From Bacteroidales bacterium UBA4363 (GTDB taxonomy: Bacteria; Bacteroidota; Bacteroidia; Bacteroidales; Paludibacteraceae): DNA of 64,000 nucleotides. Each line of letters starts with the position of its first letter. Position 1 is the stretch's first letter. Positions 27,900 to 38,145 of the stretch are shown in pieces. The DNA is taken from the NCBI GenBank assembly GCA_002393965.1, contig DGSL01000026.1, positions 70,841 through 134,840 on the forward strand. Direction: 5' to 3'. The position numbers and the translations under genes were made by a program. The notes under the pieces were generated by a model. It did no database searches and was not told the DNA's origin. It worked only from the letters and a program-made list of their open reading frames with translations.

Positions 27900-29858
27900 T
27901 TACTCTACCGTCAGACGATTCTCTATCATTCGGACAACGTATTGTTGAATGACCGCCTTCATTCTTTTTTCCAACGTGTTAAGCCGTTCTCTTGAAACCG
28001 ATGGCAATATGTTGTGTTGCAACTCTGTATCTTTGACGAAATTATAGACTGCCTTTGTTTGCTGACCATCAAATTGCAACATCAGCGAATCCGTAAAGAG
28101 TTGGAATATCTGATCATTATGATTGAGCGCATAATGGTGCGCATAATTGGGATCCAAAACGTCATGTCCGAAAGCAAAATATGGTTTTTCATAGTTTAGA
28201 TACCCTAAGACTGTGGGCATGATATCCGTCTGCTCTGCTATGACAGGAAGACGGCCTCGCAAATCCCCGTTTGGTGTATAAAAGATTATCGGAACCTTAT
28301 AATGACCTGCATCGTTGATGTATTCCTTCCGCGTCAGAGCATTGGTATGGTCTGCCGTAATAACAAATAGTGTATTCTCATACCATGGCTGCTGCTTTGC
28401 CGTGTCAAAGAATTTGCGTAGCGCGTTGTCCGTATATCGTACACACTTGTGAATCTTATGGATGCCATCCTCCGGATAAACTCTTTCATACTCAGACGGG
28501 ATACGAAACGGATCATGGCTGCTGGCAGAAAACAAAGCTGTCATGAAAGGTTGCCGGAAGGTACTCATCTTCGTTGCAAAGAATTGGAAAAAGGGCTCAT
28601 CCCAAATGGCCCACGTTCCGTCATAGTCTGCGTCGTTTCCATATTCGGTTTTTCCATAATACGCTTGGAAACCTGATACTTTAGCAAAAGATTCAAATCC
28701 CATTGACCCATTCGGTGCTCCATGGAAAAAAGCAGTATAATATCCTTTCTTCCCCAACACATCAGCTATGCCGCTGACCCTATTATTCGAATACGAAGTC
28801 AAGACATAGGGTTCATAATAACGAGGTATACTACTCAAAACGGAAGGCATGGCATCAATCGATTTGCGTCCTGTTGCAAACGTATACTCAAAAGTCAAAC
28901 CCTGACGGATAAGAGAGTCCAAAAAAGGAGTGTATCCCTTATACGGACTTCCGTCCGCATTTTTCAGATCTCTGTTTAGCTCTCCCACAAACTCCTTGCT
29001 GAAACTTTCCAGAATGAAAATTACGACATTCATCTCACGGAATTCTCCTCGGGGATGCGGATAGATTATTGGCTCATACTCCTTTGCTAACTCCTTCTCA
29101 TCCTTGAAATATTCTGGATTCTTATAGGGTTTTTTCCCGATTGTTCGCAATAGACAGAATGGAGTATTCAACACAATAGAAGCCTCCAACGGCTTCTCTG
29201 TATAGACATTGGCATTGCTCAATGTAATCGGGCGGACAAAACTTCCGAAACCTCCCCGCATGCCATTCACGGACAGAAATCCCGCCACTCCAAACGCTAT
29301 GATGTTACGGACATAGTACCACCACGTCCCTCTGGGACTTTTCAGATTGAACGACGGACGAACATACAACACGACAAGGCCCACAATCAGCACAATACCT
29401 GTCACGGTGACGTACCAATAGTTCAGCATGCCTTGACCTAAAATAGAAAACAGGTTGTCGTCATTCTGGAATTCCGTAAAAAACGACATTGTTGTCCTGC
29501 GATTCGTAAATTTGAAATAGACCGAATCGCTTAAATTCATGAAGATTGCAATTGCGTTGACAATAATGAATATCCACTTCGTTGACGTTTGATAGGCTGT
29601 TTTATATCGAAAACGAAAGGGAATCAGCATCATTACAATATAGAGAAGATTACTGTACAGAACTGCCGAAAGATCGAATTTTAGACCACCCAACATAAGG
29701 GTCCTCAATCGGTCTGTACCCATATTGGGGAAGTAGTCCGACATATTAACGACATAGAACTCTGCACGACACAACGTATAGAGAAACATCACCATGAGAA
29801 GATTCAGACAGGTGACTGCGTATATATTGCCACGGATTACGCTTATAAGTCTTTTCAT
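27900..29858 (-). CDS. LtaS-like phosphoglycerol transferase (sulfatase superfamily)
   Basis: Membrane enzyme of the lipoteichoic-acid-synthase type. In Gram-negative bacteria such enzymes transfer phosphoglycerol or phosphoethanolamine to surface glycans or lipids. The 652-residue protein has five N-terminal hydrophobic helices (within residues 10-210) and an extracellular sulfatase-type domain. The metal-binding Glu is in VVIFILESFSKEF; the nucleophile position is in FATGRKSIDAMPSVLSS, where Ser aligns with the usual Thr; metal ligands are in VITADHTN. It starts 6 bp after the sigma-54-type regulator ends, so the two form an operon. Confidence 0.9.
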   Translation of the reverse strand: MKRLISVIRGNIYAVTCLNLLMVMFLYTLCRAEFYVVNMSDYFPNMGTDRLRTLMLGGLKFDLSAVLYSNLLYIVMMLIPFRFRYKTAYQTSTKWIFIIVNAIAIFMNLSDSVYFKFTNRRTTMSFFTEFQNDDNLFSILGQGMLNYWYVTVTGIVLIVGLVVLYVRPSFNLKSPRGTWWYYVRNIIAFGVAGFLSVNGMRGGFGSFVRPITLSNANVYTEKPLEASIVLNTPFCLLRTIGKKPYKNPEYFKDEKELAKEYEPIIYPHPRGEFREMNVVIFILESFSKEFVGELNRDLKNADGSPYKGYTPFLDSLIRQGLTFEYTFATGRKSIDAMPSVLSSIPRYYEPYVLTSYSNNRVSGIADVLGKKGYYTAFFHGAPNGSMGFESFAKVSGFQAYYGKTEYGNDADYDGTWAIWDEPFFQFFATKMSTFRQPFMTALFSASSHDPFRIPSEYERVYPEDGIHKIHKCVRYTDNALRKFFDTAKQQPWYENTLFVITADHTNALTRKEYINDAGHYKVPIIFYTPNGDLRGRLPVIAEQTDIMPTVLGYLNYEKPYFAFGHDVLDPNYAHHYALNHNDQIFQLFTDSLMLQFDGQQTKAVYNFVKDTELQHNILPSVSRERLNTLEKRMKAVIQQYVVRMIENRLTVE

Positions 29859-29864
29859 AAGTGA

Positions 29865-31019
29865 TTAAATAACGAAATTCTTAACGTCTTCCTCTGTGAT
29901 GACGCTTCCTCCCAATATAATCAGCCGCTCTACCACGTTGCGCAACTCTCGGATATTTCCGGACCAGGTTCGTCCCTGTAGTTTTTGAATTGCTTTTTCA
30001 TCGAATTTTCTAAGCGCCACTCCCTGCTCTTCACAGATTTGAGATGCAAAATGATGGATGAGCAAGGGGATATCTTCCTTTCTTTCGTCAAGTGACGGAA
30101 CATCAATGATAATGACGCTCAAGCGATGATAGAGATCTTCTCTGAAATTTCCCTTCTCTATCTCTTCTCGCAGGTTTTTATTGGTAGCGGCTATTACACG
30201 CACGTCTATTTTAATGTCCTTGTCTGAGCCGACCGGAGAAATTACATTCTCTTGCAGACAGCGCAACACTTTGGCCTGCGCCGATAAGCTCATATCTCCT
30301 ATCTCGTCAAGGAATATGGTCCCTCCGTTGGCCTGTTCGAATTTGCCGCTTCGCTGTTTGATGGCAGATGTAAAGGCTCCTTTCTCATGACCGAATAATT
30401 CGCTCTCTATCAGTTCCGATGGTATCGCGGCACAATTCACCTCCACAAACGGAGCTGACTGACGCCTGCTCAATTGATAGATCTGACGAGCGACAACCTC
30501 TTTTCCTGTGCCGTTCGGACCGGTAATAAGAACTCGGGCCTCTGTCGGCGCAACCTTCTCTATCAAGTCCCGAACCTTTTCCAGGGCCGCCGATTTCCCT
30601 ATCATCTCATATTTCTTGTCTATCTTCTTCTTCAGGACTTTGGTTTGCGTTACCAGCGACGTCTTATCCAGGGCATTGCGCATCGTGACAAGAAGACGGT
30701 TTAGGTCAATCGGTTTTTCTATGAAGTCAAACGCACCTTTCTTGATACATTCTACCGCCGTTTCTATGTTACCATGCCCCGAGATCATCACGACAGGTAC
30801 CTCATCATTCTGCTCGCGGATTTTTTCCAGCACCTCTATTCCGTCCATCTGAGGCATCTTGATGTCACTGAATATCAAGTCATACGTCTTCTCTTTCAGT
30901 TTCTCCAATCCTGTCATGCCATCTTCCGCACTGTCCACCTCGTTCTTCTCATATTCGAGAATGTCCTTCATCGTGTTACGAATGCTCTTCTCGTCGTCAA
31001 TTACCAATATTTTTGCCAT
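29865..31019 (-). CDS. Sigma-54-type response regulator without a DNA-binding domain
   Basis: A 384-residue protein with an intact receiver (acidic pair D8/D9, phosphoacceptor Asp52 in LIFSDIKMP, conserved Lys in GAFDFIEKP) and an AAA+ domain (Walker A GPNGTGKEVVARQI, Walker B GTIFLDEIGDM). The chain ends at LGGSVITEEDVKNFVI, directly after the AAA+ domain, so the Fis-type helix-turn-helix is absent. The sigma-54-contacting loop reads GAFTSA rather than GAFTGA. It should activate sigma-54 holoenzyme from solution, or have changed role. No partner histidine kinase lies in the window. Confidence 0.92.
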   Translation of the reverse strand: MAKILVIDDEKSIRNTMKDILEYEKNEVDSAEDGMTGLEKLKEKTYDLIFSDIKMPQMDGIEVLEKIREQNDEVPVVMISGHGNIETAVECIKKGAFDFIEKPIDLNRLLVTMRNALDKTSLVTQTKVLKKKIDKKYEMIGKSAALEKVRDLIEKVAPTEARVLITGPNGTGKEVVARQIYQLSRRQSAPFVEVNCAAIPSELIESELFGHEKGAFTSAIKQRSGKFEQANGGTIFLDEIGDMSLSAQAKVLRCLQENVISPVGSDKDIKIDVRVIAATNKNLREEIEKGNFREDLYHRLSVIIIDVPSLDERKEDIPLLIHHFASQICEEQGVALRKFDEKAIQKLQGRTWSGNIRELRNVVERLIILGGSVITEEDVKNFVI

Positions 31020-31084
31020 CGTCTTCTTATCCTTTTTTGCTGGTTAATCGTCTGTCATGATCATCTTTGGAGAGTGTATCTTTA

Positions 31085-31140
31085 CAAAGATAGTGTTTTT
31101 TTCTCGCATAAGACTTTTGTGCTATTTTTCACTACCTTTG
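31085..31140. promoter_or_regulatory. Divergent -7 elements between regulator and second LtaS-like gene
   Basis: Leftward TATCTTTG (plus CAAAGATA, 31085-31092) is 65 bp before the regulator start. Rightward TACCTTTG at 31133-31140 is 45 bp before the ATG at 31186. Neither has a TTTG at 19-21 bp. No -24/-12 sigma-54 pair (GG-N10-GC) was seen in this gap. Confidence 0.45.
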
Positions 31141-31185
31141 CATAAGATACGTTGTTCCGAACAATCGAAATTCGACACTTTGCCC

Positions 31186-33036
31186 ATGAAGAAGGCTGTC
31201 TTTTTGTTCTTTAGATACTATCTTTTCTGGATGGTCTTTTTCCTGTTTTTCAGGGGACTCTTCCTTCTGGCTAATTTATCCCTTTCTCAGACTCTTTCTG
31301 TCGAAGAACTGTTCGGAACCTTCCGTCATGGATGTGTAATGGACTGCTCCGCCGCTGCCTACTTCTCTCTGCTGCCTGGTTTGCTGATTGCCGTTTCCCC
31401 TTTCTTCCCTCGTATTTCCCGTCCCTTTATCAAGTACTACACGCTCCTGCTTCTCATTCTCGTGACACTGCTCGGACTTGCGGACATCGCACTCTATCCG
31501 GCATGGGGAACACGTATTGATGCACAAATTCTCCCTTACCTCAAAGAACCGAATGCCATCTTCAGCAGTATCACTCTCGGACAGGTTGCCTTGGCTCTTG
31601 CCTCTCTTGCCATTATTGTCGCTTTGTTTTTTTTCTTTTTTCTTCGTTTCGTTCTCAATCCATATTCTCCTCAACAGAACCTGTCATGGAAGGCCTTCCC
31701 CGTCATGCTTCTGCTCTCGGCCCTTCTCTTTCTCCCTATTCGCGGAGGAGTTGATACTGCCCCGCTTAACTTCTCCTCGGTGTTCTTCAGTAAGAAGACT
31801 TTTGCCAACCACTCCGCATACAATTATTTTTGGGCATTCATGTATGCCATGACGCATAATGACTTTGATAAAAATCCAGTCAACTACATGGACAAGGAGG
31901 AAGCTCGACGGATTATTTCTCCCATCAGACTTTTCTCTGACGAGCCCACCCCCCTTTTCATTGATGCTCATGGACAGAAAATCAATGTAATTCTCGTGAT
32001 CCTTGAGTCCTTTTCCAACAAGGTCATCGAACCGCTTGGTGGACGTAAAGGACTGACTCCGAACATCAACCGCCTTTGCAACGAGGGAATTTGCTTCACC
32101 GATTTCTATGCCACAGGAAGCCGATCCGACCGTGGACTTTCCTCTCTTCTAGCCGCATACCCTGCGCTCATCAAAGCCTCTTCCATCCTTGGATTCCCCG
32201 AGAAGATGAAAAACATAACATTCCTCCCTTCCTATTTCGGGAAACACGGATACGACCTCTCCTTCTACTATGGTGGTGACATCAACTTCTACAACACGAA
32301 CATGATGCTCATCCAAAGCGGTGTGAACAACATCATTTCTCGAAAGGATTTCCCTTTCGATCAGGCTTCTCGACAGAAGTGGGGCGCTCCTGACGAGTTT
32401 CTCTATGCCCGCTGTGCCGACGAGCTGCTACGCAAAAAACAACCGTTTTTCTCCGTCGTGTACAACATCAGCAGCCACGAACCGTTTGACGTACCGGAAC
32501 ACTTCAAGCGAATTACAGGAACTTCCTCAAGCGACCGGTATTGCAATTCCGTGGCCTACACCGACAGTTGCCTTGGCGTCTTCATCGATCGATTGAAAGC
32601 TTCTCCTGTTTGGAATAACACTCTGGTTATCATCACTTCCGACCACACCTCTCTCGAACCTGCCCCTGTGTCTGATATTGAGGCTCCAGAGTCTTACCTC
32701 ATTCCAATGGTGTGGGTAGGTGGCGTCGTCAAGAAACCTTGGCGCTGCCACAACATTTGCATGCAAACCGACCTCTCTGCTACTCTCTTCCAGCAACTCG
32801 GTTGGGATTTCCCAAAGTCGCCATTTTCTAAGAACATGTTCGGATCTCACCATTATGCTTTCTATTTTCGTGCCGAAGGATGGGGCTATTTCTCGCCTTC
32901 TTTGGGATTCTACCAGAACATCGACAATAGTTCTCAGCGCTTCTTCTATGGTGATGACTCTCCAGACCGGGAAGCACAGACGCTCTTTGCCAAGGCTTTC
33001 ACGCAATTCCTTCACGACGATTTTATTTCTAAATAA
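31186..33036 (+). CDS. LtaS-like phosphoglycerol transferase (sulfatase superfamily), second gene
   Basis: A 616-residue membrane sulfatase-type protein with five helices in the first 200 residues. Active-site segments are NVILVILESFSNKVIEPLG (metal-binding Glu), FYATGSRSDRGLSSLLAAY (nucleophile position, Ser) and VIITSDHTSLEP (metal ligands Asp-His). The start at 31186 (MKKAVFLFFRYYLFW) is set by the -7 box at 31133-31140; the open frame further upstream overlaps that promoter. It is divergent from the regulator-LtaS-like operon, so two related transferases flank one regulator. The flippase 12 bp downstream suggests shared expression with glycan genes. Confidence 0.88.
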   Translation: MKKAVFLFFRYYLFWMVFFLFFRGLFLLANLSLSQTLSVEELFGTFRHGCVMDCSAAAYFSLLPGLLIAVSPFFPRISRPFIKYYTLLLLILVTLLGLADIALYPAWGTRIDAQILPYLKEPNAIFSSITLGQVALALASLAIIVALFFFFFLRFVLNPYSPQQNLSWKAFPVMLLLSALLFLPIRGGVDTAPLNFSSVFFSKKTFANHSAYNYFWAFMYAMTHNDFDKNPVNYMDKEEARRIISPIRLFSDEPTPLFIDAHGQKINVILVILESFSNKVIEPLGGRKGLTPNINRLCNEGICFTDFYATGSRSDRGLSSLLAAYPALIKASSILGFPEKMKNITFLPSYFGKHGYDLSFYYGGDINFYNTNMMLIQSGVNNIISRKDFPFDQASRQKWGAPDEFLYARCADELLRKKQPFFSVVYNISSHEPFDVPEHFKRITGTSSSDRYCNSVAYTDSCLGVFIDRLKASPVWNNTLVIITSDHTSLEPAPVSDIEAPESYLIPMVWVGGVVKKPWRCHNICMQTDLSATLFQQLGWDFPKSPFSKNMFGSHHYAFYFRAEGWGYFSPSLGFYQNIDNSSQRFFYGDDSPDREAQTLFAKAFTQFLHDDFISK

Positions 33037-33048
33037 CCATTTGACTCT

Positions 33049-34557
33049 ATGACCGAAACGGGTAAAATGAAAAATCTGGCTAAGGAAACAGCCATCTATG
33101 GTGTCAGCAGCATTGTTGGCAGGTTTCTCAATTGGTGTCTCGTTCCCGTTTACACCTACGTGTTGGCAGACTCTAGCGAATACGGCATCGTCACCAACAT
33201 CTATGCCTGGACTGCCCTTCTGCTCGTTTTCCTGACCTACGGAATGGAAACCGGATTCTTCCGCTTCGTCAACAAGACCGACCAACGTCCACCCGTCGTT
33301 TATGGAACAACACTCTTCTCCATCGGATCCACCTCGGCTCTCTTCATTGCGCTGGTTTTTCTTTTTCGTGACTCCATCGCTGCTGCCATGGGCTACTCCG
33401 ATCACGTCGAATTTATCACCATCATGGGCGTCGTTGTAGCCATTGATGCATTTACTGCCATTCCATTTGCCTACTTGAGATACAAACGAAAGGCTATTAA
33501 GTTTGCATCTTTCAAGCTGCTGATGATTTTTATCAACATCGCACTCAATCTCTTTTTCCTCATAGCCTGCCCGTATATCAATAATCATCATCCTGGACTC
33601 ATTTCCTGGTTCTACGACCCTTCCTATGGTGTCGGATACATCATTATTGCAAACCTCATCTCCACCGCAGCAACTCTGATTATGTTACTGCCCGACATTC
33701 TCGAGGCCTCGTTCCGTCCTGACATGACACTGCTTCGACAGATGTTGCGCTATTCGCTTCCGCTTCTTGTTCTGGGTATTGCCGGTATCATGAACCAGAC
33801 CATTGACAAGATCCTTTTCCCTTATCTGATGCCTGGACAGGAGGGACTGCGACAGCTGGGCATCTACGGCGCTTGCTTCAAGGTCGCCATGGTCATGATG
33901 ATGTTCACTCAGGCCTTCCGGTATGCCTATGAACCGTTTATCTTTGCACAGCACAAAGACTCGAAAAGCAAGGAGGCCTATGCTGACGCCATGAAGTTCT
34001 TTGTGATCTTTTCCCTGCTCATCTTCCTGGGCATGGTTTTCTTTATCGACATTCTCAAACTTATCATTGCTCCTTCCTATTGGGAGGGACTGTCAATCGT
34101 TCCCATCATCCTCGCCTCCTATCTTTTCCAAGGGGTCTTTTTCAACCTCTCACTTTGGTACAAACTGACAGACAGGACTTACTTCGGCGCCTGGTTCTCC
34201 TTGCTCGGGGTACTCATCACCGTTGTGCTTAACGTCATTCTGGTGCCAGTCATCGGATACTTCGGCTCTGCTTGGGCTTCCTTCTCTTGCTATTTGGTCA
34301 TTATGCTCACCTCTTATTTCATCGGGCAGAAATTTTTTCCCATCAACTATCCTCTTCGAGACATGACGCTCTACGCCTGCGTTGCCGTCGCTCTCTATAT
34401 GGTAGCTTATTTCTGTACCACGCCCTACGTAGCTGTCAACTATATCATTCGCACTCTCCTGCTCCTCTTCTTCCTCGCTCTCATCATCAAGAGGGATCTG
34501 CCTCTCTCCCAGATTCCGGTTCTCAACCGCGTCCTGAATCGCTTCCATCTGAAGTAA
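33049..34557 (+). CDS. Polysaccharide flippase (MOP superfamily)
   Basis: A 502-residue protein with 12-14 hydrophobic helices. The opening NLAKETAIYGVSSIVGRFLNWCLVPVYTY is the standard start of oligosaccharide flippases in Bacteroidetes, and YSLPLLVLGIAGIMNQTIDK marks the start of the second half. It should translocate lipid-linked glycan. It lies between the LtaS-like gene (gap 12 bp) and an O-antigen ligase (gap 21 bp), forming a three-gene rightward operon ending at a terminator at 35900-35933. It is not visibly a copy of the two flippases at 16-19 kb. Confidence 0.9.
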   Translation: MTETGKMKNLAKETAIYGVSSIVGRFLNWCLVPVYTYVLADSSEYGIVTNIYAWTALLLVFLTYGMETGFFRFVNKTDQRPPVVYGTTLFSIGSTSALFIALVFLFRDSIAAAMGYSDHVEFITIMGVVVAIDAFTAIPFAYLRYKRKAIKFASFKLLMIFINIALNLFFLIACPYINNHHPGLISWFYDPSYGVGYIIIANLISTAATLIMLLPDILEASFRPDMTLLRQMLRYSLPLLVLGIAGIMNQTIDKILFPYLMPGQEGLRQLGIYGACFKVAMVMMMFTQAFRYAYEPFIFAQHKDSKSKEAYADAMKFFVIFSLLIFLGMVFFIDILKLIIAPSYWEGLSIVPIILASYLFQGVFFNLSLWYKLTDRTYFGAWFSLLGVLITVVLNVILVPVIGYFGSAWASFSCYLVIMLTSYFIGQKFFPINYPLRDMTLYACVAVALYMVAYFCTTPYVAVNYIIRTLLLLFFLALIIKRDLPLSQIPVLNRVLNRFHLK

Positions 34558-34578
34558 ACCCGCGTTATTTCAATTACT

Positions 34579-35868
34579 ATGAGACAAATCAGCAAATACA
34601 CTTCTTCTGTCTGTTGCTTCACAGCAATGTTGGCTTGTACGCTGTTTGCTTTCAATATTCGCGACCCTCATAATCCGGATAGCCTGCACGTGAATCTCAT
34701 GAATTTCACCATGATTCTTTGGATGACTGCTTGGCTGGTGGACATCGCCTTCCGCAAACGTCCCGTTTCGTTTCACAGACCTGACCCCATCTCCGCTTCT
34801 CTTTATCTCGCTGTTCTGCTCGCCTGCTGGATGTTCGCCTCGTTCTTCTGGACCGAGAATCTTGACGACTATCTTTCTGTCTTATCAATCCGGTTGCCAT
34901 TGCTGATCTTGCCTCTGTTGGCTCTGTTCGGCATGCCGAAGGAATTCCGGTTCCGACGGGCCTTGTTCGCTTTTGCTGTTGGCGTGATTTTCTACTCCAT
35001 CGCTCTGCTTTTCTTTTCCTGGGATGCGCTCCCCTATAACGAGAAAGATCCTTCCGAACATTTCGTCTGGTACTACAACCAATTGCAGCACCGCACTCAT
35101 TTTGGGGTCTGCCAGATTTTCGCTCTTTCTATTCTTGCTTATCTGCGCCCACAGATTCGCAACCGTCTGCACAGCCGGGGGCGCTTTCGCCTCTTTTTTA
35201 TTTTTTCCTGGCTGGTCGTAATGGCTTCCTTATATTTTTCCGAAGGACGCATGATGCTGGCTGTGGCACTTTTGATCTCTCTCTCCTTCCTGCTTCGTTT
35301 TCTGTGGCTTCACAACTGGAGACGGCTGACCTTCGCCATCCTGCCTCTCTGCGTCATTTTTTCCATCTTGCTGTTCGCCAACCATCCTCGACTTCAGTTG
35401 CGTCATTTCTCCGAACGGGAAATCCAGGCCTTCGAACCACGCTATGACCAATGGCGATGTGCCGTCTTTTGCATCCAGGACGAATCTCACAACCTCCTGC
35501 TCGGCGAGGGGATAGGAGATGCAACCGATGTCTATAACCACATGCGACACGACAAGACAAGGAGCCATCTCTTTCACCCTATTTCCGATCCCTATGAGAG
35601 TGCCCATAACCAGTTCCTCCAAGGCCAGCTGGAGTACGGACTGATCGGAAGCGTTCTGTTCCTCGCCCTGCTCGTCTCTTTTCTTTTTTCTGCCCGGGAG
35701 TCACACGCTCGCTTCTTTGTCTTTCAGGTCGCTTTTGTCTGGTTCGCTTTGGCTCTGATCGAACAGTTGTTCAGCAAGAGTCAACCCGTTGACTTGTTCT
35801 GTTATTCTCTCCTTTTCTGCTATTGGGTTAAACTGGCAGGTGCGGAGAAACAACAACAGCTTCACTGA
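34579..35868 (+). CDS. O-antigen ligase-like membrane protein
   Basis: A 429-residue polytopic protein of the Wzy/WaaL superfamily. It has about ten hydrophobic helices, the strand-side motif LYFSEGRMMLAVALL (the Wzy_C R-x-x-x-x region), a soluble loop, and SAHNQFLQGQLEYGLIGSVL, the conserved HNQFLQ segment of O-antigen ligases. It probably joins a lipid-linked glycan to lipid A core, or polymerises repeat units. Being last in an operon with a flippase and an LtaS-like transferase supports a surface-glycan role. Ligase versus polymerase cannot be settled from motifs. Confidence 0.85.
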   Translation: MRQISKYTSSVCCFTAMLACTLFAFNIRDPHNPDSLHVNLMNFTMILWMTAWLVDIAFRKRPVSFHRPDPISASLYLAVLLACWMFASFFWTENLDDYLSVLSIRLPLLILPLLALFGMPKEFRFRRALFAFAVGVIFYSIALLFFSWDALPYNEKDPSEHFVWYYNQLQHRTHFGVCQIFALSILAYLRPQIRNRLHSRGRFRLFFIFSWLVVMASLYFSEGRMMLAVALLISLSFLLRFLWLHNWRRLTFAILPLCVIFSILLFANHPRLQLRHFSEREIQAFEPRYDQWRCAVFCIQDESHNLLLGEGIGDATDVYNHMRHDKTRSHLFHPISDPYESAHNQFLQGQLEYGLIGSVLFLALLVSFLFSARESHARFFVFQVAFVWFALALIEQLFSKSQPVDLFCYSLLFCYWVKLAGAEKQQQLH

Positions 35869-35899
35869 TTCTTTTTGGACCTGTCTTATAGAAAAAAAG

Positions 35900-35933
35900 G
35901 AGAAGACTCACACCCTGGAGTGTGAGCCTTCTC
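35900..35933. terminator. Intrinsic terminator between O-antigen ligase and pnp
   Basis: GAGAAG and CTCACAC on the left pair with GTGTGAG and CTTCTC on the right, with a single A-C mismatch and a short loop. TTTTAT follows on the plus strand, and an A-run precedes on the left to serve the minus strand. The element separates convergent genes ending at 35868 and 35969. Confidence 0.85.
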
Positions 35934-35968
35934 TTTTATGGAAAAGAATACTTTTCGCCTGATTTCGG

Positions 35969-38101
35969 TTACTTCTTTTCTCCGCCCTTTTCCGGACGTG
36001 GAAGCAGTACTTTATGCGAAAGTTTGAACTTGCCCGTTTTCTCGTCAATGGCAAGCAGTTTGACGTCAATCTCATCGCCCTCTTTCAGGCCGGTTTCTTC
36101 CATCGTCTCGATGCGACGCCATTCTATTTCCGAAATATGTAGCAAGCCTTCCTTGCCTGGCATGATCTCTACGAAACAACCATACGGCATGATACTCTTC
36201 ACCTTCGAGTGATAGACCTCTCCAACCTCTGGTACTGCCACAATGGCACGGATACGGGCAATAGCCCCGTCCATCGATTCCTTGCTCGTAGCGGCCACTT
36301 CCACACGACCACAGTCATCCGTCTCTTCGATCGATACCGTAGCACCAGTCTCTGCCTGTATGCCTTGGATGATCTTTCCGCCCGGGCCTATGACAGCTCC
36401 GATGAATTCCTTAGGTATGTTCAGCACTTCAATGCGTGGTGCATGAGGCTTCAGGTCTGCACGTGGCTCTGCGATTGTTTCCGTAATCTTGCTCAGAATA
36501 TGCAGACGTCCCTCGCGCGCCTGTGCCAAGGCTTTCTCCAGGATTTCATACGACAGACCGTCCACCTTGATGTCCATCTGTGTGGCTGTGATACCGTCCT
36601 TTGTTCCTGTTACCTTGAAGTCCATGTCGCCCAAGTGATCCTCGTCACCGAGAATATCGCTCAACACCGCATACTTCGTTGCTTTGTTCTCCGATATTAA
36701 TCCCATGGCAACTCCGGCAACAGGCTTTTTGATCTTCACTCCAGCATCCATCAAGGCCAAGGTTCCGGCACATACCGTTGCCATTGACGAAGAGCCGTTG
36801 CTCTCCATGATGTCACTCACCACACGGACTACGTAAGGATAGTCTTCCGGTATCATGTTCTTCAACGCACGCATTGCCAAATGGCCGTGACCGATTTCTC
36901 GACGGCCGATACCGCGTTGCGGACGTGCTTCGCCCGTACAGAATGGCGGGAAATTATAATGCAACAGGAAACGGTCTGTGCCTTGGATCAGAGGCTCGTC
37001 TATGAGCTTCTCATCCTGCTTCGTTCCCAATGTGACGGTCGTCAGAGACTGGGTCTCTCCACGGGTGAAGATCGCACTTCCGTGAGGACCCGGCAGGTAG
37101 CCTACCTCACACCAGATTGGACGAATCTCGTTCAGTTTCCGACCGTCCAGGCGCTTGCCCTCGTCCAGCACACAACGCCTCATCGCCTCTTTCTCCACAT
37201 CATGATAGTAGCGGTCGATCAGCGCTCCCTTCTCCTCCAGTTCCTCCTCGCTGTACTGCGCTTTGAACTCGTCGCAGATGGCGCTGAAGCCTTCTTCTCT
37301 CTTGTGCTTGTCTGCACATGCCGATGCCGCCATGGCATACGCCTTGTCGTAACATTCTGCATGCACCTTCTCGCGTAATTCTTCGTCATTCTCTTCCTGA
37401 CAGTATTCACGCTTTGCCTTGCCCACTTCCGCCATGAGCTCTATCTGCGCCTGACACTGTATCTTGATGGCATCATGAGCCGCCTTCATGGCACCAAGCA
37501 AATCTGCCTCGCTCACTTCCTTCATCTCTCCCTCCACCATCATGATATTATCCATCGTCGCAGCCACCATGATATCCATGTCGGCCTTCTCCAACTGAGC
37601 ATAGGTAGGATTGATGACGTATTCTCCGTCAATGCGGGCTACTCGCACCTCCGATATTGGGCATTCAAACGGAACGTCACTCACGGCGATTGCCGCACTC
37701 GCAGCCAGACCGGCCAACGCATCCGGCATGTCAATGCCGTCGCTCGAGAACAGCGTGACCGTTACGAAGGTCTCTGCATGATAATCGCTCGGGAACAATG
37801 GACGTAGCGCACGGTCCACCAGACGCGAAATGAGGATTTCATAGTCATCAGGACGACCCTCGCGACGCGTAAACCCGCCCGGGAAGCGACCTGCCGAAGC
37901 AAACTTCTCTTTATAATCTACTGACAATGGCATGAAGTCCGTTCCAGGAACGGCCTCCTTTGCCGAACATACCGTTGCGAGCAACATCGTGTTGCCCATG
38001 CGCACCATTACGCTGCCGTCGGCCTGCTTGGCCAGTTTCCCGGTCTCGATTGTAATGGTTCGTCCATCACCCATTGTGATGGTCTTCGTAATTACATTCA
38101 T
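35969..38101 (-). CDS. pnp: Polyribonucleotide nucleotidyltransferase
   Basis: Phosphorolytic 3'-5' exoribonuclease and RNA polymerising enzyme. The 710-residue protein has two RNase PH domains ([49 protein letters not shown]), the linker helical region, catalytic aspartates in [16 protein letters not shown], a KH domain ([18 protein letters not shown]) and an S1 domain ([19 protein letters not shown]). Length and domain order are standard. It is the last gene of a leftward series from the DHH gene, 44 bp after thrC, though its own promoter is likely. A few lysines and glutamates close the C-terminus. Confidence 0.98.
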   Translation of the reverse strand: MNVITKTITMGDGRTITIETGKLAKQADGSVMVRMGNTMLLATVCSAKEAVPGTDFMPLSVDYKEKFASAGRFPGGFTRREGRPDDYEILISRLVDRALRPLFPSDYHAETFVTVTLFSSDGIDMPDALAGLAASAAIAVSDVPFECPISEVRVARIDGEYVINPTYAQLEKADMDIMVAATMDNIMMVEGEMKEVSEADLLGAMKAAHDAIKIQCQAQIELMAEVGKAKREYCQEENDEELREKVHAECYDKAYAMAASACADKHKREEGFSAICDEFKAQYSEEELEEKGALIDRYYHDVEKEAMRRCVLDEGKRLDGRKLNEIRPIWCEVGYLPGPHGSAIFTRGETQSLTTVTLGTKQDEKLIDEPLIQGTDRFLLHYNFPPFCTGEARPQRGIGRREIGHGHLAMRALKNMIPEDYPYVVRVVSDIMESNGSSSMATVCAGTLALMDAGVKIKKPVAGVAMGLISENKATKYAVLSDILGDEDHLGDMDFKVTGTKDGITATQMDIKVDGLSYEILEKALAQAREGRLHILSKITETIAEPRADLKPHAPRIEVLNIPKEFIGAVIGPGGKIIQGIQAETGATVSIEETDDCGRVEVAATSKESMDGAIARIRAIVAVPEVGEVYHSKVKSIMPYGCFVEIMPGKEGLLHISEIEWRRIETMEETGLKEGDEIDVKLLAIDEKTGKFKLSHKVLLPRPEKGGEKK

Positions 38102-38145
38102 TTTTTAAACTGTACTATTTATTATTATAGAATCTTTTACTCTCA

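Noticed and set aside
32527..33591. A 354-codon open frame on the minus strand across the LtaS-like and flippase genes
   Set aside because: It covers the end of one credible gene and the start of another, with no motif, and is explained by composition.
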